Shown one piece after another: positions 8,126 to 15,396 of a DNA stretch of 64,000 bases. The notes under the pieces are model-generated. The model saw only the letters and a list, made by a program, of their open reading frames with translations, was not told the DNA's origin and ran no database searches. Numbering within the stretch: position 1 is the stretch's first letter; each line of letters opens with the position of its first letter. The stretch comes from Micromonospora pallida (GTDB lineage Bacteria > Actinomycetota > Actinomycetes > Mycobacteriales > Micromonosporaceae): positions 3,969,001 through 4,033,000 of the forward strand of contig NZ_FMHW01000002.1 of the NCBI RefSeq assembly GCF_900090325.1, in the 5' to 3' direction. The position numbers and the translations under genes were made by a program.

Positions 8126-9120
8126 ACAGCAACCAGCCGACACCCGAGCGAATCCTGCAGCTCGCCAACGGCTACTGGGCCACCGGCATCCTCGGCGCGG
8201 CGGCGAGCCACGCGCTCTTCACCCACCTCGAGGGTGGCGCGGAGAACGCCGACCAACTGGCCGCCCGGGCCGGAATCTCCGTCCGGGGCGCGCAGACCCT
8301 CCTCGACGGGCTCGTCAGCCTGGGTCTGGTCGAGCTGCACGAGGACGCCTACCGCAATACCGCCGAAGCGGCCACGTTCCTGGTGGAGGGGAAGCAGACC
8401 TGCCTGAGCAGCTTCGCCCGGCTCAAGCTCACCCACATGGGCAGCATGGTGGCCCTACCCGACGTGGTCCGCGCCGGGGGCCCGGTGACGGACGCGACGG
8501 TGGAGGTGGCGGACAACCCGCACTGGCAGGAGGTGGTCCCGGCCATCGCCGCGCAGTCGGTTCCGGTGGCCCGGATCGCCGCGGACGTGCTGGGACTGGC
8601 CGCCGCCGGAGAGATCTCGATCCTGGACGTGGGCGGTGGCTCGGGCATCTACTCGGCCATCTGGCTCGGGCTCAACCCCGCCGCCCGATCGACCCAGCTC
8701 GACTGGGGACCGGTCAACGCGATCGCCCGCCGGTTGCTGGCCGAACGGGGTGTGGCTGACCGGTTCACCTGCGTCGACGGTGACTTCCACCGCACCGACT
8801 TCGGCACCGCCGCGCACGACGTCGTGGTGTACTCCCACATCGCCCACCAGGAGGGGCCGGAGGACAACATTTCGGTCTTCGCCAGGATCAGGGCGGCCCT
8901 GAAGCCCGGCGGCACCCTGGTGGTCTGTGACTACCTCGTCGACGACGACCGGAGCGGCCCGCCCTTCCCGCTGCTCTTCGCCGCGGAGATGCTGCTCAAG
9001 AGCAGACAGGGCGGGACCTGGCGGCGGTCGGACTACCATGCCTGGCTCACCAAGGCCGGCTTCGAGAACATCTCGTTCCAGCCCACGCCGTCGCCCGCCA
9101 CGTTGGTCTTCGCCCGGTAG
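8122..9120 (+). CDS. SAM-dependent methyltransferase 2
   Basis: A 332-residue methyltransferase with an N-terminal winged-helix domain and the SAM motif ILDVGGGSGIYSA at about residue 165. A conserved DYLVDDDR strand follows GGTLVVCD. The GTG at 8122 overlaps the preceding stop codon and has AGGAGG 5 nt upstream. It is clearly different from methyltransferase 1: its motif I reads GGGSG rather than AGNTG, and it lacks the longer C-terminal segment. Two methyltransferases imply at least two methyl groups on the final product, or alternative C- and O-methylation steps. Confidence 0.88.
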   Translation: MNSNQPTPERILQLANGYWATGILGAAASHALFTHLEGGAENADQLAARAGISVRGAQTLLDGLVSLGLVELHEDAYRNTAEAATFLVEGKQTCLSSFARLKLTHMGSMVALPDVVRAGGPVTDATVEVADNPHWQEVVPAIAAQSVPVARIAADVLGLAAAGEISILDVGGGSGIYSAIWLGLNPAARSTQLDWGPVNAIARRLLAERGVADRFTCVDGDFHRTDFGTAAHDVVVYSHIAHQEGPEDNISVFARIRAALKPGGTLVVCDYLVDDDRSGPPFPLLFAAEMLLKSRQGGTWRRSDYHAWLTKAGFENISFQPTPSPATLVFAR

Positions 9121-9158
9121 CGGGCTCTCCGGCGCCACGCACGACACTTGGAGGATGC

Positions 9159-10079
9159 ATGTCCGGCAGTGCTGAGTTGACGGGTATCTACTCGGCCATC
9201 GAAGAAGCAGCGCGGTTGTTGGACGTACCGTGCTCGCGGGACAAGGTGTGGCCGGTCCTGACCACGTACGGTGACGCACTCGGGCAGGCCGTGGTGGCCT
9301 TCCGGGTGGCGACCGGCGCGCGCAACGCGGGAGAGCTCGACTGCCGCTTCACGATGCTCCCGAAGAACGTCGACCCCTACGCCCTGGCCCTGACGGCGGG
9401 CCTCACCACCGGGACGGACCATCCCGTCGGCGTTCTGCTCGCGGACCTCGCGGACCGATGCCCCATCGACTGTTACGGCATCGACTTCGGGGTCGTCGAC
9501 GGCTTCAAGAAGACCTGGTCCTTCTTCCCTCCGGACGACCTACAGAGCCTGTCGACGCTCGCCGACATCCCGTCCATGCCGCGCAGCCTGGCCGAGAACG
9601 TCAGCTTCTTCGCCCGCCACGACCTGGACGACAAGGCGAGCCTGATCGGGATCGACTATCCGCACCGAACGGTGAACGTGTACTTCGGCGAGGCGCCCGC
9701 TGAATGCTTCGAACCGAAGAACATCCGGTCGATGCTCCGCGAGGTCGAGCTGCCGGAGCCCACCGAGCAGCTGCTGCGGCTCGGCCAGGAGTCGTTCGGG
9801 ATCTACGCCACGCTGAGGTGGGACTCCCCGAAGATCGAGCGCATCACCTTTGCCACGATGACCCCGGATCCGACGACACTTCCCGTTGCGCTGGAACCAG
9901 AGATCGAGCGATTCGTGAAAAACGCCCCGTACGATTACGACGCCGCCGACCGCAGGTTCGTCTACGCCGTCACGTCGTCCACCGCAGGCGAATACTACAA
10001 ACTCCAGTCGTACTATCGGTGGCGGCCACAGATGTTGGACCTCATGCTGTTGTCCGAATCCGTCGAGGATCTCGTATAG
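9159..10079 (+). CDS. ABBA-fold aromatic prenyltransferase (NphB/Fnq26-like)
   Basis: A 306-residue soluble prenyltransferase of the ABBA barrel family, which attaches dimethylallyl or geranyl groups to aromatic polyketides. It aligns along its full length with NphB: it begins with a helix IYSAIEEAARLL, then has ELDCRF with the Mg-region Asp, GFKKTWSFFP with the diphosphate-binding lysine, SMPRSLAENV, and a C-terminal YYKLQSYY with another conserved lysine. There is no Asp-rich DDxxD motif, as expected. The ATG at 9159 is preceded by GGAGG. The gene ends the operon. No mevalonate genes are in the window, so prenyl diphosphate would have to come from elsewhere. Confidence 0.95.
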   Translation: MSGSAELTGIYSAIEEAARLLDVPCSRDKVWPVLTTYGDALGQAVVAFRVATGARNAGELDCRFTMLPKNVDPYALALTAGLTTGTDHPVGVLLADLADRCPIDCYGIDFGVVDGFKKTWSFFPPDDLQSLSTLADIPSMPRSLAENVSFFARHDLDDKASLIGIDYPHRTVNVYFGEAPAECFEPKNIRSMLREVELPEPTEQLLRLGQESFGIYATLRWDSPKIERITFATMTPDPTTLPVALEPEIERFVKNAPYDYDAADRRFVYAVTSSTAGEYYKLQSYYRWRPQMLDLMLLSESVEDLV

Positions 10080-10095
10080 CGTTCCGCCCGGTTGG

Positions 10096-10137
10096 CCGGC
10101 GGAGGAAGGGACCGACTCCGGTCCCTTCCTCCGCCGG
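10096..10137. terminator. Strong hairpin terminator after the THN cluster
   Basis: A perfect 19-bp inverted repeat (arms 10096-10114 and 10119-10137) with a 4-nt loop lies 17 nt after the prenyltransferase stop. It has no long T tract, which is common for actinobacterial terminators. It marks the right end of the biosynthetic operon. Confidence 0.85.
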
Positions 10138-10560
10138 TACCGACAGCCCGGCCCGCGCGGGTCTCAGCATCGCCGACCCGGCGGGCGGCGCCACAGTGGA
10201 CGGCTCCGGCCAGCCGGGATGTAATCAGGAACACCTCGCACGTGGGCCTACACATTGATGGACGCCACTTAGAGTGGGCCGAGGTGAGGGGCTCCAGACA
10301 GAATGCGAAATGAAAACGATATGCGTCAATTGCCAGAGGTGTGGGCGTTTGTCAACGGCATTGCCATCGACTCTGGTCAACGGGTATCGTTTCCCGACGG
10401 CAGGTGAGTGGGGGAATACTCACCTACGGGTTCCCCCCTCAGCAGCCTTGGTATCCGTGGGGGGAAGGGACACCATCATGCGGCCTGCGGTCTGTGCCCG
10501 CGACGCGGGCAGACAGAACCAGAAAAACCCTGCTGCTGCCCGTACCGGAAGAGCCACCGG
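10138..10560. other. Long leader/intergenic region before the SARP gene
   Basis: About 420 nt between the terminator and the SARP start. The part around 10300-10400 is AT-richer than its surroundings and contains three GTCAA elements (see separate entry). Frames are open here but lack ribosome binding sites and family resemblance, so I read it as regulatory DNA for the SARP gene. Confidence 0.5.
10325..10383. repeat. Three GTCAA elements at 25-26 nt spacing
   Basis: GTCAAT begins at 10325 and GTCAACGG begins at 10351 and 10376. The two longer copies are identical over 8 nt. Regular spacing of short direct repeats upstream of SARP genes often marks binding of a SARP or another activator, although the spacing here (25-26 nt) is not the usual 11 or 22 nt. 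This is a candidate site only. Confidence 0.35.
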
Positions 10561-13257
10561 ATGACTCGCCCAATAGTCGTCGGGATCGCACGTCGTACGC
10601 TGTCGGACCCCTTCCCGCAAACGGAAGAGGTGCCGGGCGCTGCCCTGGTGGAGTTCCGCGCGTTGGGCCCGATAGAGGCCGTGGTCGCTGGTCGGCTGGT
10701 GGATCTGGGAGCGCCCAAGCAGCGTGCGTTGCTCGCGTTGCTGGTCAGTCGGGTGGGCCAGCCGGTGCCGGTGGAGGTGATGCTCGACGCGCTGTGGGCG
10801 GGGCATCCGCCGCCCTCGGCAATGGCCTCGCTCCAGGCGTACGTGGCCAATCTGCGGAGGGCGTTGGAACCGGACCGGGCTCCCCGGACACCCGCCACGG
10901 TGCTGCGCACCTGTCCCCGCGGCTATCTCCTGGACAGCCGGGTCACCGACGTCGACGTCCATCGGTTCGGCGAGCACGCCACGTCGGGGTGGCGGGCGTG
11001 GGATCGGGGCGATCCGCAGCAGGCGCTGAGTGAGTTCGAAGCGGGGTTGGCGCTGTGGCGGGGGCAGGCCTACGCCGAGGTGGCCAGTGCCACCTGTGTG
11101 GTGCCAGAGGTGGCACGGATGGAGGAGTTGCAGTTATCAGTCGTCGAGGCGCGCTGCGCGGCGCTGTTGGCAGTGGGCGCCCACGAGGTGGCCGTGGCCG
11201 AACTGGAGGCCTTCATCCAGGCGCACCCGCTCCGCGAATACGGTTGTGAGCTGTTGAGCCTGGCGTTGTACCGGGCCGGGCGGCAGGCCGACGCACTGGG
11301 GGTGCTGCGGACCATCCAGAAGCGGCTGGCGGAAGAGCTGGGCATCGACCCGAGACCGGCCCTACAGCACCTCGAGCGGGAAATCCTGAACCAGGCTCCG
11401 GCCCTGGACTGGCACCCGACCCCGGCCGCCCCGGCGTCGCCCGCGCCCGGCCGCCCCACGACCCCACCGCAGGTCTGCCCGACCGTTCCGCCACCGCCGC
11501 CGGCCGCAGCGGAGGGCAGGGTCTTCGTCGGTCGTGAGGTGGCGCTGCGACAACTGGTCGAGGCGTTGACCGCCGCGGCGGACGGGCGGGGGCGGGTGGT
11601 GACGGTGTCCGGGGAGCCGGGCGTCGGAAAGACGAGCCTGCTGCGGCGGTTCGCCAAGCTGGCGGGAGTGCCGGTGCTCTGGGGTACCTGCCCCGAGCAC
11701 GTCACCGCGCCACCACTGTGGCTCTGGGAACAGGTGCTCCGCACGATGGGCACCTGCTTCCCGCACCAGGCGATACCCCAACCGGTGGCCGAGTTGCTGA
11801 GCGGGGACACCCAGCACCTGGTGAACGGCGTCGAGGTGGCCGGTGCCACCCTGCGACGATTCGAGGCGATCGTCCACTACCTGACTGACGCGTCCCACAC
11901 CGCACCACTCGTGGTGCTGCTCGACCATCTACATCGGGCGGACCCGAGCTCACTGCGACTCCTGGCCCACCTGGCCGAGTCGGTGCCGGCCAGTCGGCTG
12001 CTGTTGGCGGTGTCCTACCGGTCGGGCGAGGCGGAAGCCCTGGCCGAGACGCTGGCCGCGTTGGCCCGCTCGGGGGTGACGCGGATAGACCTGGAGGGCC
12101 TCGACACCCAGGACACCCAGACGCTGGCGAGCGCACTCCTCCACCAGGAGGTCAGTGAGCGCACCGCGGAAGGACTGTGGGCGCGCACCGAGGGCAACCC
12201 GTTCTTCCTTCGGGAACTGATCAAGGTGTTGTCCGGTGAACAGCGCCTGGACCAGCCCCGCACGGCACCGGTGCCGGTGCCGGTACGCGAGGTGGTGCTG
12301 CGGCACGTCGCCCGGCTGCCTCAGACCGCGGCCGAGGTGCTGGCAGTGGCCGCCATCGCTGGCCGGCACTTCGACATCACGGTCGTCGCCGAGGCCGCCG
12401 CCATCGAGATCGAGGCAGCACTGGAGGTCCTCGACATCGCGGTAGCGGCGGGCCTGGTGGTGGAAGACCAGCAGCCGCTGGGCTGGTTTCACTTCACCCA
12501 TGCCCTGGCCGCCGAGGCACTGTACGAGACCACCGGGCGGCTGCGCCGAGCCCGGCTGCACCGACGGATCGGCGCGGCGGCGGCCCGCGCGTGGGCGGAG
12601 AACACCGAGCGGGCCGACGAGATCGCCCGGCACTGGCTACTGGCCGCCGAACTCGACCCCACCGCTGCCGTCCACGCCGCCACCCACGCCGCCACCGCAG
12701 CCCGCCTCGCCGACGCCCGACTCGCCTTCGGGGACGCCGCCACTCTGTGGCGGCAGGCCCTGATCGCCGCCGACCTGGCGGAGAAGGAAGACCTCGACCG
12801 ATATCCGCTGCTGATCGGCCTGGGAACCTCGCTCTACCGGGCCGGAAACCGCCACGACGGGCTTCCCGTGTTCATCCAGGCCCTGGAGGAAACCCTCGCG
12901 GCACCCGACGCGTGCGGTGACCTGGACACCTCCCGACTGGTCACCGCGGCGGTCGCGGCCATCAGCGAACCCAACCTGTACCCGGGCGAACAGGGCGATG
13001 TCGACCTCCGGCTCGTCGACGTCCTCGAGCGGGCGCTGACACAGGTGACCGACCCCGGACAGCACGCGCTGATGCTGTCCTGCCTGGCCGTCGCCCGCGA
13101 CTACGACGGTGACCTGGTACGCCGCGCCGCCCTGTCGGACGAGGCACTGGCCCTCGCCCGACTGACGACCGACAACGTGGCGCTGGCCCAGATTCTGCAC
13201 CTACGGGCTGCCGCGGGGGTGACGACCATGAGCGTCGTCGACGGGGTGGCGGCCTGA
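10561..13257 (+). CDS. SARP-family transcriptional activator with AAA ATPase domain
   Basis: An 898-residue regulator. An OmpR-type winged helix lies at about residues 28-125, a bacterial transcriptional activation domain (BTAD) at about 130-290, and a Pro-rich linker at about 290-335. An ATPase domain follows with Walker A GEPGVGKTS (about 350) and Walker B VVLLDHLHRADPSS (about 455), then a helical C-terminal region. SARPs activate antibiotic clusters, so this gene, 0.5 kb downstream of the meroterpenoid operon and in the same direction, is its likely pathway-specific activator. The ATG at 10561 is chosen because it is preceded by GGAAGAG and begins shortly before the winged helix. The protein ends at about 900 residues, shorter than many SARP-ATPase-TPR proteins of about 1000 residues; the TPR part may be abbreviated. 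Confidence 0.92.
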   Translation: MTRPIVVGIARRTLSDPFPQTEEVPGAALVEFRALGPIEAVVAGRLVDLGAPKQRALLALLVSRVGQPVPVEVMLDALWAGHPPPSAMASLQAYVANLRRALEPDRAPRTPATVLRTCPRGYLLDSRVTDVDVHRFGEHATSGWRAWDRGDPQQALSEFEAGLALWRGQAYAEVASATCVVPEVARMEELQLSVVEARCAALLAVGAHEVAVAELEAFIQAHPLREYGCELLSLALYRAGRQADALGVLRTIQKRLAEELGIDPRPALQHLEREILNQAPALDWHPTPAAPASPAPGRPTTPPQVCPTVPPPPPAAAEGRVFVGREVALRQLVEALTAAADGRGRVVTVSGEPGVGKTSLLRRFAKLAGVPVLWGTCPEHVTAPPLWLWEQVLRTMGTCFPHQAIPQPVAELLSGDTQHLVNGVEVAGATLRRFEAIVHYLTDASHTAPLVVLLDHLHRADPSSLRLLAHLAESVPASRLLLAVSYRSGEAEALAETLAALARSGVTRIDLEGLDTQDTQTLASALLHQEVSERTAEGLWARTEGNPFFLRELIKVLSGEQRLDQPRTAPVPVPVREVVLRHVARLPQTAAEVLAVAAIAGRHFDITVVAEAAAIEIEAALEVLDIAVAAGLVVEDQQPLGWFHFTHALAAEALYETTGRLRRARLHRRIGAAAARAWAENTERADEIARHWLLAAELDPTAAVHAATHAATAARLADARLAFGDAATLWRQALIAADLAEKEDLDRYPLLIGLGTSLYRAGNRHDGLPVFIQALEETLAAPDACGDLDTSRLVTAAVAAISEPNLYPGEQGDVDLRLVDVLERALTQVTDPGQHALMLSCLAVARDYDGDLVRRAALSDEALALARLTTDNVALAQILHLRAAAGVTTMSVVDGVAA

Positions 13258-13294
13258 GAGCCCGGCGCGTCGAAGGAGGTGAACAGGTGCGGGA

Positions 13295-13564
13295 TCAGGC
13301 GCGGGGCGGGCCCTGGTAGTTCGGCGCGACGTAGACGGGCAGGCGCTCGCCACCCGCGCGGGCGTAGCGGCGGGTGTAGGTGACGTGACCGAGAGACCGG
13401 GCGGACAGGCTGTCCTCCCCCACCTCCCCGGGTCGTTCCGACGGGAGCGGCACGGTGAAGCTGACCGGGAGCGACCGCAGGGCGGCGGACGCCCGGGCCG
13501 GCGTCACCTCGTGACGTTCGTTGTGCCAGGGACCACCGAGGAAGAGCACCTTCATGTCGTTCAT
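13295..13564 (-). CDS. Small hypothetical protein, 89 residues
   Basis: A short protein starting MNDMKVLFLGGPWHNERHEV and ending in YVAPNYQGPPRA. It has no signal peptide or membrane segment. AGGAGA stands 3 nt before the ATG at 13564, and a second in-frame ATG at 13555 is about 11 nt from the same site. The compact beginning with a GGPWHNE motif resembles small uncharacterised actinobacterial proteins, but I do not recognise a function. It is convergent with the SARP gene, whose stop lies 38 nt away. Confidence 0.6.
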   Translation of the reverse strand: MNDMKVLFLGGPWHNERHEVTPARASAALRSLPVSFTVPLPSERPGEVGEDSLSARSLGHVTYTRRYARAGGERLPVYVAPNYQGPPRA

Positions 13565-13768
13565 GTTCTCCTGTCGATGACCGCGCCGCCTCATCCGTCG
13601 GTCCGTCGACGGATACCGTCCTGGTTGGACATTACGGTGCCGAACCGTCCGGCCTGCCGGTGCCCCCCGGGGATGGCCCCGGGCCGGAGGCACTCGGTCG
13701 ACCGTCCCGGCGGGGCCGTCTGCGGCCGGTGTGACGTCGGGCGGACCGGCGACGCTCACCGAGACGAG

Positions 13769-14563
13769 ATGACCAGACATTGCCAGCACCAGATCGAGCG
13801 GGAGACCGTCGAGCGTCTGCTCGACGGTACCGCCGTCGACCGTCGACGCGTCCCGGAGGGCCTCGTCCGGCTGCTCGACGCGGTCCGCGCCGCGCCGCTG
13901 CCCGACGAGCTGCGGGGTGAACCGGCAGCGGTGCGGGCGTTCCACACCGCGCGGCTGGCCCCGGCCCACCCACCGCCGGTGCCGCCGGCCCGTCGGGGCG
14001 TCCTGGTCCAGCTGCTGCCCCTGAAGACGGCGGTCGCCGCGCTGGCCGTCGCGGCCACCGGCGGAATGGCCCTGGCCGCGGTGCAGGGAGCGCTGCCCAA
14101 CCCGCTGCGCCCGACGTCCCCGCTGCCGAACACGACCACCGACGGCGGACCGGGACGCTCCGGGCCGCAGCCCTCCGCGTCCCCCGACGGGGAGCCGTCG
14201 ACGCCGGCCGGACGGACACCGGGACCGGAGCCGTCACCCGGCACGCCCGGCGCGGAATCGACCACCGGCCCCGGCCGCCCGATGCCCCGGACCGCGCCCG
14301 GACGGCCGGGCGGGTCACTCCCGACGCCGACCCTCCACCCCGGAATCCCGACCGACCGCCCGACGGTGCCGATCGTGCCGCCGAGCCAACCGCCGGGCGG
14401 GTTGACCGGGCAGATCGCTCCCCCGGTCGGTCCATCGGTTGATCTACCGGTCGGCCGCCCGACGGCCGGTGCGAGCGTCCTCCCGCAGGTCGACGGCGCA
14501 GCTTCCTCCCCCGATCCGTCCCTGGAGCAGGCGAGGGCGGATCCGGGCGCCGTTGGCGGATGA
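13769..14563 (+). CDS. Single-pass membrane protein with cytoplasmic helical head and Pro-rich tail
   Basis: A 264-residue protein. Residues 1-85 are charged and helical (QIERETVERLLDG, VPEGLVRLLDAV). One transmembrane segment lies at about residues 90-110 (TAVAALAVAATGGMALAAV), and the remaining 150 residues are Pro/Gly/Ser/Thr-rich. This topology is typical of actinobacterial anti-sigma-like or regulatory membrane proteins, but no sigma factor gene adjoins it and I see no zinc-binding HxxxCxxC motif. The ATG at 13769 is chosen to start just before the helical head; its ribosome binding site is weak. Confidence 0.6.
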   Translation: MTRHCQHQIERETVERLLDGTAVDRRRVPEGLVRLLDAVRAAPLPDELRGEPAAVRAFHTARLAPAHPPPVPPARRGVLVQLLPLKTAVAALAVAATGGMALAAVQGALPNPLRPTSPLPNTTTDGGPGRSGPQPSASPDGEPSTPAGRTPGPEPSPGTPGAESTTGPGRPMPRTAPGRPGGSLPTPTLHPGIPTDRPTVPIVPPSQPPGGLTGQIAPPVGPSVDLPVGRPTAGASVLPQVDGAASSPDPSLEQARADPGAVGG

Positions 14564-14594
14564 CGGGTCCGGGCAGGACTGTTAGCGTGCGCGG

Positions 14595-15392
14595 ATGAGT
14601 CTGCGGCGTCGACCGGCGGCGGTGGCCGTCCGGGTGCTGGTCGTCCTGGGCGTGGTGGCCGGGATCGTGCTCACTGCCGCCGGGCCGGCCACGCTGACCG
14701 GGATGCTGCCGTACTTCACCATCCAGAGCAATCTCGCGGTCGGGCTGCTCGCCGGGTACGCCGCCGCACGCGCCTGGTGGGGACGGCCCGACCCGCCGTC
14801 GGCGCTCCGGGGCGCGGTCACCCTCTACATCACCATCACCGGGGTGGTCTACCACCTGGTCCTGGCCAACCCGGCCAGTCCGTTCGCGATGGCGCAGCCG
14901 GACCGCACTCTCGCCGACGCGGTTGGCAACCAGTTCCTGCACACCGTGGTCCCGCTGCTCGCGGTGGCGGACTGGGCGCTCTTCGACCACCGGGGCCGAC
15001 TGCGCCCACGGTACGCGGCCTGGTGGTTGGCCTTCCCGCTGGCGTACCTGGGGTTCGCGCTGGTGCGGGGCCTGCTGGTGGGCTCCTACCCGTACCCGTT
15101 CGTGGACGCCGGTCAGCTCGGCTACGCCGGGGTCGCGGTGAGCGCCGCCGGCTTCGCTGCGGCGTTCTGGCTGCTCGGCCTGGCCTTCGTCGGGGTCGAC
15201 CGGGTCCTGACCCGCCGCGTCCGGCCCTCGGCGCCGACCGCCCCGCCGGAGCCGACCGCGCCAGCAGCGCCCACCATCCCGGCGGGGCCGGCGGCGTCCA
15301 CCGTCCCAGCCGGGCCAACGGCGTCCACCGTCCCGGCCAAGCCGGCGGCACCGACCATCCCGGCCACGTCGACGGGTACGCCGCCCGGGTGA
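14595..15392 (+). CDS. Pr6Pr family integral membrane protein with repetitive C-terminal tail
   Basis: A 265-residue protein with about six transmembrane helices over residues 1-205, including the YFTIQSN motif after helix 1 and GVVYHLVLANP, typical of the Pr6Pr family. No biochemical role is known to me. The C-terminal 60 residues are cytosolic or extracellular repeats of the type APTIPAGPA. The ATG at 14595 lies 31 nt after the preceding stop, so the two genes may be co-transcribed. Confidence 0.75.
   Translation: MSLRRRPAAVAVRVLVVLGVVAGIVLTAAGPATLTGMLPYFTIQSNLAVGLLAGYAAARAWWGRPDPPSALRGAVTLYITITGVVYHLVLANPASPFAMAQPDRTLADAVGNQFLHTVVPLLAVADWALFDHRGRLRPRYAAWWLAFPLAYLGFALVRGLLVGSYPYPFVDAGQLGYAGVAVSAAGFAAAFWLLGLAFVGVDRVLTRRVRPSAPTAPPEPTAPAAPTIPAGPAASTVPAGPTASTVPAKPAAPTIPATSTGTPPG
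15267..15374 (+). repeat. Four 27-nt (9-residue) tandem repeats in the Pr6Pr tail
   Basis: Four successive nonapeptides (APTIPAGPA, ASTVPAGPT, ASTVPAKPA, APTIPATST) are encoded by 27-nt units. Copies two and three are nearly identical in DNA. This suggests expansion by replication slippage in a disordered tail. Confidence 0.8.
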
Positions 15393-15396
15393 CCGC

